Positions 51,492-61,534 of a DNA stretch of 64,000 nt are shown piece by piece. A model generated the notes under the pieces. That model did no database searches and had not been told where the DNA came from. It was given only the letters and a program-made list of their open reading frames with translations. Position 1 is the stretch's first letter, and each line of letters begins with the position of its first letter. The position numbers were made by a program, and so were the translations under genes. Source of the stretch: Photorhabdus heterorhabditis (lineage in GTDB: Bacteria; Pseudomonadota; Gammaproteobacteria; Enterobacterales; Enterobacteriaceae); assembly GCF_018448905.1 (NCBI RefSeq), contig NZ_RCWA01000005.1:62001-126000 (forward strand), in the 5' to 3' direction.

Positions 51492-52113
51492 GTGTACCTC
51501 CTCAGCTTTCGTGTCTTAACATTGAAACGATCAGGCCAAATATCGCATTGTCTGTTGTTAATAAGCCGCTTTAGTATTGCCGGATATACATTGAAACGCG
51601 AGTTGATGCTGTATATCGATGTTAAGTAGGAAAGAGGTTGGATATTAATCAGACAATATTGATTGTCTTTGCTGTTGTCTGAATTTGCCTTTTCTAGTGG
51701 CAGACGGAGAATTTTTTAGGTCATGTAAATGACACCCATGACGGTTTTTTTTGATAAATAAAGAGGTGGTTTTTTTAAATACAGACATCTAATCCAATAA
51801 TAGTAAATTATTGTATTAAGTTATTGATTTTAATGAATTAATTTTTGTTGTTGGGTTTTTAAATATCGCGTTATAACGCAAAAATTAGATATAACAATTC
51901 GCCAATAAATAACCTTTATGAAATTAGTCATTATTTATTCAACATATTATAAAAAACGTAACAACATAATTGAAACTATGTTCGCGTGAACATAATTTTT
52001 TTAATAAATAATACCAGTTGTTAATAATTGATATTTAAATATACCGAAAATTGATTATATTCCCATGTTATCACTCATGTGATCTGCAATATAAACGAAA
52101 AATAGAGGAAATA
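51492..52113. other. AT-rich upstream region of the giant toxin gene
   Basis: No gene. It contains the left copy of the flanking direct repeat (51598-51623) and a very AT-rich stretch (about 51760-52080) that probably holds the toxin promoter and is a likely H-NS target by composition. A specific promoter could not be fixed. Confidence 0.55.
51598..51623 (+). repeat. Left copy of the 26-base direct repeat flanking the toxin cassette
   Basis: GCGAGTTGATGCTGTATATC followed by GATGTT. The right copy at 61535-61560 differs at one base (AATGTT). Similarity continues weakly for about 20 bases to the right (both end in ...AGAGG). The two copies enclose about 9.9 kb. Confidence 0.85.
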
Positions 52114-52203
52114 ATGATGACCGCAACTACAGAGCAAAGAACTATTGACTATCCAATATTCATCAACCTAAAGAACCATGGTCTGCGACTATTTCCCGAG
52201 TAA
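52114..52203 (+). CDS. Possible 29-residue leader ORF upstream of the toxin gene
   Basis: ATG at 52114 with GAGGA 4 bases upstream; product starts MMTATTEQRTIDYPIFINLK and ends before the TAA at 52201. It is AT-rich, like the upstream DNA and unlike the toxin gene, and ends 80 bases before the toxin start. It could be a leader peptide, or the 5' remnant of a gene replaced by the toxin. No known homologue comes to mind. Confidence 0.4.
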   Translation: MMTATTEQRTIDYPIFINLKNHGLRLFPE

Positions 52204-52283
52204 TTGAATAACAAATCCGTATCGACAGACCGTCTTTCGCGGTGCGAAGGGCTTTCTTCAAAAACAGACAAAGGATCACTGCA

Positions 52284-55200
52284 ATGGCTTTTATATCTAA
52301 AGATTTTACGAAGTTGCTTAATACCCTGATCGATCGACAGATCAAAGCAGCAGGTCGTCAGACCGAATGGTTCAACATGAGCCCTGACGAGCGTGCCGAC
52401 TATATCAGGCAGGTAAACGAACGGCTGCAAGAAATGCAGCAGAGTACCCTGAGTGTGCTGGCTGCCCAGCATTTTCAGATGCAGGACAACCCCGTTTCTG
52501 TCGGCGACCAGTTGCAGACGCTACAGCAAAGACGGCAGCAGATGATCAATGTGCTCGATACGCCGGCGATCAACACTTACAAGCAGCAATTAGACCGTGA
52601 CATCCTGTTGTACAGCCGCCAGCAGACGGCCATGACGCACTTTGACAGCACTTGGGATAGGGCTTTAGCCATCCTCAGTCCCGGTGGTACCAAGACCCTG
52701 AATGCGGTGACCTTGAGGGAGGATGCGGTGGGCAAGCAGGCCAAACTGGATACCAAGATCAAGCATCTGGAACAGCAACTGACCACACAGGTGGCTGTTT
52801 CCACGTTCGGCCAAAAATATGTGACGCTATTTTCCGAATTGCAGGCTTACAGGGACGTCAATACCCGCTACAACGCCTTGCTCAAGGTACCTCCTACGGA
52901 AGAAGCTACGGCCCTCGCCGCGCTGACCAAGGTGCCCCAAGCCTCCGATGATCTGCCGGTAAATATTTCACTACTGATGATGGAGGAACGTCCTGGCTAC
53001 ATCCGCATGAACGTCGCGCTGGTCAATGTCAGCACTGATGGTCGCTTCAAGGACTTCTTCCTAGAGAATGGTAGGCTGGTCGTGCCGACGGACGGTGTAC
53101 TTAACTTTTCCTTCGGTACCGCAGCCCGCTCTCTGGCCTGGCAACAACAATACCGGCTCAAAAGTGAGCCGCCATCTTTCCGCTCGCCGACCTATACGCC
53201 AATTCGCTCAGTGCTGGTCAAAACTACATTCGTCGAGAAGTACTTTGCCAACTACCTGGTTTCGGAAAGCACTTTGCGCGAAGGCTTCAAAGCGCAGTTG
53301 CTGGGTAATGGCCGCAAGATGTTGTTGACCAATGTTGATCGTAAGGTGCCGAACCAGATTGGGATTCAGGTGTCTGGTCAGGCTCTGAATAACACTATCA
53401 CCCGTGAGGTACCATTGCCAGGCGTCTTGAGTGACCTGATCAACCAGAATGCTGATATCTCCAGCTTCCAGACTATCGGTCTGGAGGGGTTTCGCCAGAA
53501 CAGTTACCACCCGGACCGTGACGGGCTTTTCGTCAATATCCATGAGCTGGAACGCTCGGTTGGTTTTGCCAGTCGCCAATACTTGTTGGAAATGCCACAG
53601 GGCAAAACTCCGAACAAAACTTACCTGTCCGCAACACCCTTTGTGGTGATGAGCGTTGATGGCGACAAGGTTAGCAGCAGTCATTTGAGTAAGGCACAGA
53701 CCGCCGAATTGTATCAATACAATGCCGCATTTTTCGAGAAGCTGGATCGATTGCGAGACGATGGTGAGAAGGCCAGTCGTTTGTTTAACAGCAGCGAACG
53801 TACAGCGTTCGAGCAGCAACTGGTGCGTTTGCTAGAACGCAATCACATCACCCCCGCAGGGGTGTTGGAGTCGGAGTACACCTATGACAGAATGCGTGAT
53901 ATCAAGGGCAATAATCTGAACAAGGTGCTGTGGGAACAGGCATTTGCCGCTTCGGTCTGGCATAGTACTGATAATGATCCGCTGCTATTCGGGTTGGCGG
54001 AGAACCTAGTGAAAAATCCAGCTGTAGTCAAGGTCCTGCAAAGTGGCTATGTGCAAAGTGATATTGCCCAGACCAAGAATTTGTTGGCACCGTTGTATGA
54101 ACAGTGGCGCATTCAGGCTGTCGAAGCGGAAACCCAGCGGGTTGCTAGCGCCAATGCAGCACAGCATCCAAACAACCCCAAAATACAGGTTTTCGATCAA
54201 GTTGCGGTTGAGCGCTTGCTGGATGGCAAGTTGCTCACCTTGCTGTTGGCCGGTCCTAATGGCCTTGAGAGCGACGATGTGCAACTGCGTCCGGTAGTTG
54301 AGGCGGCGCTGTTGAGTAATGAAGGCAGGAGCTTGCGCAAACAGGTATTGTTCCATGTTTTACGTCCGGTAGCCGATAGCCTTTCCAAAGCCGCAGTCCC
54401 GGTCAATCCCCACGCCGCGCTAGGTGACAACAAGGTTATGATCAATAACCGTTTGAATCAGCCTGACCCGTATCTGCTCCTCAATACTAGCTCTGAGGAG
54501 CTGGCGTATCACGATGGTCCGTACCTGATCAAGGATGATAAATATCGCAGCTACAACCAGTTCCGTCCGGACCTTAATAATGACGCCACACGTTACATGA
54601 ATGACCTGGACATCCCGTTCGTGGGGGGAATTTCCGGGACCACTCAGACTGTCAGCAATGCCTTGCCGGAATTGTTCGGTAGCGCGTTGAGCGTCAAGCA
54701 GTACTGGCAGTTCCAGATGGCCAATGCGGCCTTCATGATCCGTAACGGCTATCATTCGTTCTTCGAAACCTTCTACGTTGCTGCGCGTTACGAACCGGAG
54801 GGTGCAGGTAGTATCGGTAAGGACATATTGCAGATGTTCGACGAGTACCGCGTTGAAGGCAGCAAGATGGTGTTGCAGGGTGAATTGTATAACGGAGTAA
54901 TGGCGCGAGTCTTGCCGATCATCAATCAGGGTTTGCCGGTGGCTGATGAGTTTCATCCACCTCGTTTTACCCGCATTGGCCCAATGCCGGCGCTGTTGGG
55001 GCAGGCGGCGAAGGATCTCGAACTTAGGGCCGGATTGGCGTCTGTAGGTGATGGATTTGAGTCCCGCCAAGGCAGTGCCGATATCCATCGGTTTGCCACC
55101 GATCCTATACAGTTCGCTAAAACCCATACCATCAGTGCTGAGGCGCTGGTCAAGTCGGGCCGCCTGCCGGCAGAGGGTAATGCCCAGTTGGTGAAGGTCA

Positions 55201-58200
55201 CGCCTAACTTGTATGAGCTTGAATACACCGGGCAAAGAACTAGTGACATATCGACAAACAGCGTGGCGGCGTACTTCCTTGGCTATAACGGTTCGAATCA
55301 GGCCAATGCAGCGCCCGCCTATGTGGACATTCCTAAGCAGGCGGCACTGCGCAACTACCTCTTCACCAGTACGTTGTCAGGTGGTTCGCTGGTGGTGACC
55401 AATCTTGACGACAAGACCTACCGGGTTTACCACGATGGCCGGGTCAACAGCTCGCTGCTGTACGACAACGTGGAGATGGCGGTCGACTATAAGGATTACC
55501 AAGTATCCGGTACCGCTGAGGGGCTTGCCGCGGCGTACATGCAGTACGTCAATGGTAAATGGCAACTGGTGTTCCAGCGTCAAGAATATCAACGAGATGG
55601 ACAGATGATCTGGCCGAAGTTGCGCGGTGGTGGGGAGTCACTCTCGATCCAGGCCGCCGACAGTCAGGTGGGGCAGCGTAATCAGGGCAAGTTTGCTACC
55701 TACCGCGAGCAAGTTCACCAACAACTGAAGAAAGTCGCAACGCAGTTTGGCGTGTCGGTTGAAGGGGTTACCGACGGTGTCTACAAAGAGGGCGAGTTTT
55801 CTCCCGAACATCCAGCGATTGCTGCATGGACCCGGTTGCGCGAAGCAGTTCAAGCCAAGGTCTCAGCCGACATCGACCGGGTGGAGGGTAAACGCTACCA
55901 GCTCCAGGAAGCACGACGCACCTCAAGCGATACGGCCTTGATCGACCAGCAGATCAAGCAACTCAATCTTACGCAGGACTACTACAGGTCGCAGTACGAT
56001 TCAGTATTGCGTGAAGCCGACTTTGTCGAAAAGGCTTGGCTCTGGCAACAGATCAAGGCCAAAGACGGCAGCGCTGCGGTGGTACGGATTGACGATACGG
56101 CCATTCAGGGCGGGAAGCGCATCAGTAGCGTGGGTGAGCGTTATGCGATCGCCGAGGCTTACCAGCGTGGTGTATTGGGTACTGAGTTTACCGATGGTTT
56201 ACGTAACTTCCGTGAGATTAAGATCCCCGGGGTGGATGATAAAACGTCAGTCCTGGACATGAAGCTCCTGTTTCTTGAGGGACAACTCGCCACTAAGCAA
56301 CGGGGCGCCTTGAGCGGTCGTATCACCAAAGCCAGCCAGGCCGAGTACATCGACAAGGTACTGCGGCAGACCGCAGTGTTCAGTGAAGACTTCCATGACG
56401 CCGGCAGTGTCTTCAATCGCCTGATACCACAGGACTTTTATCTGTTGCTGGTTGGTGATCGATTCAGTGGTCGCTGTTACCCTTTGGTTAGGGCTATGGC
56501 CGTGGCATTGGCTAGAGGCGGTGAGACCGGCATCAACAGCTTAGTGCAAAAGCTGTTCTTTGCTTCTGCTGACCCGCAGGCGGGCAGTTCCACGCTGCTC
56601 AAGAACAGCCTGATCAAACTGCACTCTAATGTTGAAGCCGTTCAGGCATCCACACAGTTGTTGGATCTGTTCAATTTGTCCGAAGTGGTGTCGCGGTTAT
56701 CTGCAACGACCCACCCTTCGATGTTCGCGCTAAATACCCAGAATCACTCGATGATGGTCGGGATCACTGTCACAGCCGAAGGGCGTCGCTACTACTTCTA
56801 TGACCCGAATGTCGGAATCTTTGCCTTCGACAACACGAATAATTTGTCTAGGGCGATGGAGAAGCACTTGGTGGGACGCAACTTGGCTGCGCATTACGGC
56901 TCGTTCGGCAGCAAGTCGAAGCCGACCTTCAACTTGGTTGAGATCAATACCGATAAGATGGCTGAGGTATCCGTGGGTAACGGCCTAAACGTGGCCGACC
57001 TGACCCGGTTCGAGGAACTGGCTAGTGTTATCGGGCAACGGCGCCAGGTCGAACAGGCGGTGAGTGCACAAGAGCGGGTTACGGAAGACTTGCGACTGAG
57101 CACGGTGCTGAAGACCTTTGATGCCGAGCAATGGGGCGCACGGTTTGAAGCCGCTAGCATCCGGCTGGCACAAGAGCACCAATTGGATAGCCACTGGCTA
57201 CCGATCATTGCCACAACCGAAGAACGGAGGGAAGGTCGCTACCGGGTCCAGTTTATTAACCGTGACCAACCTGAGCAGACCCGTTGGTTGATCACCGACG
57301 ATAGCACCTTTGTCAAATTCCGTCGTTTCGTCGATGAACACATGAGTGTGCTGAACGAGCACTTTACCTTGGAGAATAGCCGGATACAGCCTCGCGGCGG
57401 GATTGGTGAGGTTGAGCCGGTGGATGGATTGAACGCCGGGTTTATGGTCCAGACGCTGATCCAGTGGTTTGCTGACAAGAACCGTCATGATGCTGCAAGC
57501 GGAGTAGCTTCGCCTGATCTAGCCACTGCACTCAAGGTCCACAGTTATCTTGGTCTGACCCAGATGGCCCACGGTGGTATCCAGGATGTGGCTAAGATCA
57601 CTAAACTGGTAAGCACGGCGCTGCGCAGCGAAGTGATGGCTGGCGAAACCTCGCTCAAGGACTTTACCTTGAGCTTAGGCCACACTGTCAACGAAGGCGC
57701 CGGTGTGTTGTTTGGCTTCGCCATGGTCGGTCTGGATGCTTATGAATTGGCCCACGCCGAGAACGATGTGCAGAAGGGCGTGTTCGGTACCCAGCTGGCG
57801 TTCGACTCGGCTAGCTTAGTTACCGGCGTAGCAGGGGTGGGGGCCGGATTGGTCGGCGCCTCGACGGCTGCGGCAGTACTTGGTGGGGCCGGAGTGATCC
57901 TTGGCGGGCTTGCAGTGGGCTTTACGGCACTGGCGCAGGCTTTTGGTGCGGTCGCCGAGGATGCCAAAGCGGTGGGCCGTTACTTCTACGCGGTTGATCA
58001 TGCCTACAGCAACAACGGCTATGATCATAAAGTCGAGAACGAGAGTAAGGTGCTGGTGCCCCTGCCTGGGGCGGTAGTCAAGCGCCTCGACCTGAAAAAT
58101 GACCAGATAGTCTTCGACAGCCAGTACATCTACCGTACCCATTCCGGTTCTACCGGTTCGGGGGAAATCAATTACTTCTTCTGGATCGGCGACTTTCCGC

Positions 58201-61124
58201 GAATGGTCCATGACCGAGGTCAGGCGATCGAAGTGCGCAGCGGCATTGGTTACAAGGAGGCTTCCAAGACTCTTGAGTACGGCGATAGTGTAGTGATCCT
58301 GCCGGGCACGCCCAAGTCCTACATCAAATATGAATACATGTTGCTCCCCGGTGCTACCACACGCCACGACGCTGGCTTTGACGTGATCCGCAGGCTTGAA
58401 GAAGACAAGCGGTTCGACTACGACTTCTACATCTTTCCGGGTGAGCAGACGATCCGTAGGATTCATCATGAGTATGTCGATACTTCGATTGAGGTGGTGC
58501 TCGATAAGCGCGACCAGCAACTGGTGGTGCCTGAGCTACCCAAGGAGCTGCATGGCTACCTGCGTTACGAGCTCAAGGGTGCCGGGGGTAAGTACCAGAT
58601 TGGCCTCAACGAAGGCACTCGAGTTAAGCTCACCAACGTTGTTGCCAGTGAGTGGATCATCGACCGCAGTCAGCTAGCCAGTGACAGCATCAGCGTGTCG
58701 CAGAACCAGCTGGTAGTCGGCGGGATTGTGGTAGAGCTTGACCCGGCCCAGAGCAGGCCGGTATCTGTGGTCAGTGGCAAGGGTGAGGTGCACGCAGTCG
58801 TTTTCTCTAACTCGAAGCTGACCGTTGATTTGGTAAGCATAAATGCGAACGAATGGCAGGGACCAGGCCAGCAAATCGAACAGCACCTAAAAGAACTGAA
58901 CAAGGCGCATCAGCTACACGGACAGTACGTAGTGGTCGAGAACTACCGCCACAATGGGCGAGATGTCGGTCGAGCGTTCTACGATGTGGTCAAGGACCGT
59001 ATGTTGTTTACCGACACTGACCAGGAACAGGCCAGACATGCCCAACTGGGTGCGGTGATAGACGACTATGCCTATTTCTACGACGCCGATAACGTGGCGG
59101 TGTGGCGGGTATACATCACCACCGGACAGGTCGATGCACAGTTTGAACCATGGTTCAACCAGAATGACGGTGAGATCAGTCGGTTATGGCAGGAGGGAGA
59201 AACAGTCTACCTAGCGCGCCATTATCGGCTAAAGGAGAAGGATACGGCTGAGCTGGGCTATCAGATCCTCGGTGACCGAATGGAGTTGGTTAGCGCGGTG
59301 GGTGATGATGAACTGCTTCAGCTTTTGGCACGGACTGGCCAGCATGATGATGCGCTCGAGGTCATACACCAGGGTTATAAGAGCAATAGTACCTCGCGCA
59401 AGACTCCGACGTATTTTCTGGGCGCACGGCTGATCCAGTCAACCAGTGCGGAGCTGGTCACTGTGTTTGGCTTGGATGCGGCTCGCGTGCCGCATCGCTA
59501 CTGGATACGTACCAGCGACGGGATGCTAATCAAACCAAATCTGGCACCACCGGCGGATCAGAACTGGCACTTCGAAGCGCACGAACAGATTTGCAGTGCC
59601 TGGAAGATCCCCGCCGACCTAGTGTTGGCGGGGAGCATGCCGCAGCTCGGAGGCTCCGGTAGCAAGGAAGTATTTTTCTTTTACAGCAAGAAGCAAAAGG
59701 TTCTGTTCCGCCAAGAAGGACCGGGGCAGGAGGTACTCGATGCTAACCAGCCGAGCGCATTACGGGTCACCACACCGGCCTTGGCTAACGTGATCAATGT
59801 GAACGGTCACCTGATTGTGATGACCGAGGATGGGCGTGTTGCCCGGCTTGATGCACTGGGACAGCTTAGCTACGCAGCGGTCAACGAGCATTGGCTCAAG
59901 GAACGTACCCACTGGTGGAAGGACTTGGCTGATGTTACCGGCTTCAGAGCCACTCTAGCGGTGTTCGGGGTCAAAGGCACCAATGACAACTTGCTGCCGG
60001 TGTGGTACCACAACGGCCAAGTGGTGGTGGCTTCGGCTCCCCTGCAAGACAAGCATCTACAGTTCTTGGGTTTCGAAGCGGACGGTTCCAACGCACGACT
60101 GTTCGAACCCGCCAGCGGTAAATTATATCGTCAGCCGCCTATGACTGCCGATGCGCTGGTTGCCGCGTTCGGTACCGACGCGGTGCTTGAAGCTTCGGCG
60201 CAGCTTCCCGCTGCCAGTGAACTGACACCTGAACTGCACCTCAAGGCGGCGGAGCAAGTTGATGCCGGGCTGCGCTTGACCACCGTCAAGGGTGAGATCC
60301 TGTTGCGAATCAATGACGACAAATTGCGGTTGGTGTCCGTTGATAAAGGCTGGCAGCAGGACAACCTCGCTCGTCTGCCGCAGGCACTTGCTGAGGTTGC
60401 CGCTCAGCGGCAAGCCAAAGACGTGCTGATTTTGCAAGGTGATGACGATGACATAGAAGGCTGGTTCGATGTTGGTAGTGGTCAGGTGTTCTTACGCGGT
60501 GGCATCCCTGCTGCGGACAACCTGCGTTTCGTCGGAATTGCTGCCGGGAAGAAGGGCGCGTACGTGTATAGCCCAGGGGATCAGACGCTATACCGGGTTA
60601 AAAATGGCTATCAGCAGAAGCTGAACCGTTACTCCGGCGTCGAGCGCATTGATTCGTCACTATTGTTTCAGGGCGGGGGCGCGGATGATCGTTGTGACGA
60701 GCTGAACCCACCGCCGATCGACGGTGTCGATAGCGTGGTGCTGCATGGCGGTGCTGATAGCGATACCTATCGCCTCAGTCAACCAATGTGGTCGCATTAC
60801 CGCACAGTCGTCATTGACAACGATGACCCAAGCGACAACGATGATCTAAGCAAGGCTCTGGACCGCGTGATCATGCCGGTGACCGATGCGGAAAAAATCC
60901 TCGTCAGCCGTCACGGGGATGACCTGATATTGACCGACTCGGCCAATGGCACGGCCCTGGTGATACGTAAGGCGTTTGGTAGTCAGGCTGTGACGCACCA
61001 GCATTTGCAAATCAAGCTAGAAGGTTCCTTGTCGGTGATCAACGTTGATCACTTGGTCAAGAGTTTTACCAGGATGGGAGTGGCTAAGGATGGTTTGTTT
61101 GAACTGTCTTGGGCCATCCAGTAG
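52284..61124 (+). CDS. Giant Mcf/FitD-like toxin with C58 cysteine protease and TcdA/TcdB-type translocation domain
   Basis: About 2,946 residues. The ATG at 52284 (MAFISKDFTKLLNTLIDRQ) has AAGGA 8 bases upstream; the GTG at 52242 has no such site. Residues about 1-1100 are a helical and mixed region that I cannot assign. An MCF/C58-type cysteine protease domain follows, with Cys1398 in the RCY form of the R-C-D/Y motif (FSGRCYPLVRAMA), His1488 (NTQNHSMMVG) and Asp1507 (YFYDPNVGIF). A strongly hydrophobic Gly/Ala-rich stretch at about 1805-1895 corresponds to the TcdA/TcdB-like pore region. The long C-terminal beta-rich part includes one RTX-like turn (GGADSDTY, about residue 2822). Domain order and size match Mcf1 and Pseudomonas FitD, insecticidal toxins thought to autoprocess inside host cells. 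The gene is far more GC-rich than its neighbours, which implies transfer. No secretion or immunity gene is adjacent. Confidence 0.85.
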   Translation: MAFISKDFTKLLNTLIDRQIKAAGRQTEWFNMSPDERADYIRQVNERLQEMQQSTLSVLAAQHFQMQDNPVSVGDQLQTLQQRRQQMINVLDTPAINTYKQQLDRDILLYSRQQTAMTHFDSTWDRALAILSPGGTKTLNAVTLREDAVGKQAKLDTKIKHLEQQLTTQVAVSTFGQKYVTLFSELQAYRDVNTRYNALLKVPPTEEATALAALTKVPQASDDLPVNISLLMMEERPGYIRMNVALVNVSTDGRFKDFFLENGRLVVPTDGVLNFSFGTAARSLAWQQQYRLKSEPPSFRSPTYTPIRSVLVKTTFVEKYFANYLVSESTLREGFKAQLLGNGRKMLLTNVDRKVPNQIGIQVSGQALNNTITREVPLPGVLSDLINQNADISSFQTIGLEGFRQNSYHPDRDGLFVNIHELERSVGFASRQYLLEMPQGKTPNKTYLSATPFVVMSVDGDKVSSSHLSKAQTAELYQYNAAFFEKLDRLRDDGEKASRLFNSSERTAFEQQLVRLLERNHITPAGVLESEYTYDRMRDIKGNNLNKVLWEQAFAASVWHSTDNDPLLFGLAENLVKNPAVVKVLQSGYVQSDIAQTKNLLAPLYEQWRIQAVEAETQRVASANAAQHPNNPKIQVFDQVAVERLLDGKLLTLLLAGPNGLESDDVQLRPVVEAALLSNEGRSLRKQVLFHVLRPVADSLSKAAVPVNPHAALGDNKVMINNRLNQPDPYLLLNTSSEELAYHDGPYLIKDDKYRSYNQFRPDLNNDATRYMNDLDIPFVGGISGTTQTVSNALPELFGSALSVKQYWQFQMANAAFMIRNGYHSFFETFYVAARYEPEGAGSIGKDILQMFDEYRVEGSKMVLQGELYNGVMARVLPIINQGLPVADEFHPPRFTRIGPMPALLGQAAKDLELRAGLASVGDGFESRQGSADIHRFATDPIQFAKTHTISAEALVKSGRLPAEGNAQLVKVTPNLYELEYTGQRTSDISTNSVAAYFLGYNGSNQANAAPAYVDIPKQAALRNYLFTSTLSGGSLVVTNLDDKTYRVYHDGRVNSSLLYDNVEMAVDYKDYQVSGTAEGLAAAYMQYVNGKWQLVFQRQEYQRDGQMIWPKLRGGGESLSIQAADSQVGQRNQGKFATYREQVHQQLKKVATQFGVSVEGVTDGVYKEGEFSPEHPAIAAWTRLREAVQAKVSADIDRVEGKRYQLQEARRTSSDTALIDQQIKQLNLTQDYYRSQYDSVLREADFVEKAWLWQQIKAKDGSAAVVRIDDTAIQGGKRISSVGERYAIAEAYQRGVLGTEFTDGLRNFREIKIPGVDDKTSVLDMKLLFLEGQLATKQRGALSGRITKASQAEYIDKVLRQTAVFSEDFHDAGSVFNRLIPQDFYLLLVGDRFSGRCYPLVRAMAVALARGGETGINSLVQKLFFASADPQAGSSTLLKNSLIKLHSNVEAVQASTQLLDLFNLSEVVSRLSATTHPSMFALNTQNHSMMVGITVTAEGRRYYFYDPNVGIFAFDNTNNLSRAMEKHLVGRNLAAHYGSFGSKSKPTFNLVEINTDKMAEVSVGNGLNVADLTRFEELASVIGQRRQVEQAVSAQERVTEDLRLSTVLKTFDAEQWGARFEAASIRLAQEHQLDSHWLPIIATTEERREGRYRVQFINRDQPEQTRWLITDDSTFVKFRRFVDEHMSVLNEHFTLENSRIQPRGGIGEVEPVDGLNAGFMVQTLIQWFADKNRHDAASGVASPDLATALKVHSYLGLTQMAHGGIQDVAKITKLVSTALRSEVMAGETSLKDFTLSLGHTVNEGAGVLFGFAMVGLDAYELAHAENDVQKGVFGTQLAFDSASLVTGVAGVGAGLVGASTAAAVLGGAGVILGGLAVGFTALAQAFGAVAEDAKAVGRYFYAVDHAYSNNGYDHKVENESKVLVPLPGAVVKRLDLKNDQIVFDSQYIYRTHSGSTGSGEINYFFWIGDFPRMVHDRGQAIEVRSGIGYKEASKTLEYGDSVVILPGTPKSYIKYEYMLLPGATTRHDAGFDVIRRLEEDKRFDYDFYIFPGEQTIRRIHHEYVDTSIEVVLDKRDQQLVVPELPKELHGYLRYELKGAGGKYQIGLNEGTRVKLTNVVASEWIIDRSQLASDSISVSQNQLVVGGIVVELDPAQSRPVSVVSGKGEVHAVVFSNSKLTVDLVSINANEWQGPGQQIEQHLKELNKAHQLHGQYVVVENYRHNGRDVGRAFYDVVKDRMLFTDTDQEQARHAQLGAVIDDYAYFYDADNVAVWRVYITTGQVDAQFEPWFNQNDGEISRLWQEGETVYLARHYRLKEKDTAELGYQILGDRMELVSAVGDDELLQLLARTGQHDDALEVIHQGYKSNSTSRKTPTYFLGARLIQSTSAELVTVFGLDAARVPHRYWIRTSDGMLIKPNLAPPADQNWHFEAHEQICSAWKIPADLVLAGSMPQLGGSGSKEVFFFYSKKQKVLFRQEGPGQEVLDANQPSALRVTTPALANVINVNGHLIVMTEDGRVARLDALGQLSYAAVNEHWLKERTHWWKDLADVTGFRATLAVFGVKGTNDNLLPVWYHNGQVVVASAPLQDKHLQFLGFEADGSNARLFEPASGKLYRQPPMTADALVAAFGTDAVLEASAQLPAASELTPELHLKAAEQVDAGLRLTTVKGEILLRINDDKLRLVSVDKGWQQDNLARLPQALAEVAAQRQAKDVLILQGDDDDIEGWFDVGSGQVFLRGGIPAADNLRFVGIAAGKKGAYVYSPGDQTLYRVKNGYQQKLNRYSGVERIDSSLLFQGGGADDRCDELNPPPIDGVDSVVLHGGADSDTYRLSQPMWSHYRTVVIDNDDPSDNDDLSKALDRVIMPVTDAEKILVSRHGDDLILTDSANGTALVIRKAFGSQAVTHQHLQIKLEGSLSVINVDHLVKSFTRMGVAKDGLFELSWAIQ

Positions 61125-61534
61125 CTGGTGACGGCGGCGAATGCTGTTGCCTAGGTCACGGACGCGGAGAGCCTTGGTTTGGCTAAGTTGAGTGGGGAGA
61201 CGGTGTTCGCAAGAGCTTGCTGCAAAACCGTTAAGCTGGCAGGCGATACAGGTGCCTTCACTGTCTTGAGCTAGCAGGAAAAACCACAGGAGGGGCATAA
61301 AGCTCTTCCTGTCTCCGGTTGAATCATTCTTTCTGTAGAAATAAATCATGATTGATCAAACCTATCGAAAGCTTACGGTCAAGTTATCGCAAGGTGGTGA
61401 ATACATTCCCGGTATTTGCTGGCGTAAATAGTCGGCTTGCTTAAGTGATCCGACAACCGGTACTGGCGTGGCATAGATATGTGTTGCATCAGGTCGGGCT
61501 GAAATGTGTTATCTGGATGCGCATTTACTGGAGT
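61125..61534. other. Toxin 3' flank without intact genes
   Basis: The foreign, GC-rich composition continues to about 61320 and then falls to background. On the minus strand, about 61363-61500 encodes a coherent but stop-bounded stretch (ARPDATHIYATPVPVVGSLK ...), probably the tail of a lost gene of unknown family. No full ORF is supported. Confidence 0.5.

Noticed and set aside
53208-58520. Long minus-strand open frames inside the toxin gene (for example 53208-53819, 54420-55235 and 57816-58520)
   Set aside because: They are antisense to a continuous 2,946-codon gene and result from its GC-rich codon bias. They show no family motif and no good ribosome site.
52284-61124. PaTox-type Rho glycosyltransferase/deamidase toxin
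   Set aside because: The length is similar, but no DxD glycosyltransferase signature in the right context or SseI-like deamidase domain was seen at the C-terminus; the MCF-type protease plus pore layout fits Mcf/FitD better.
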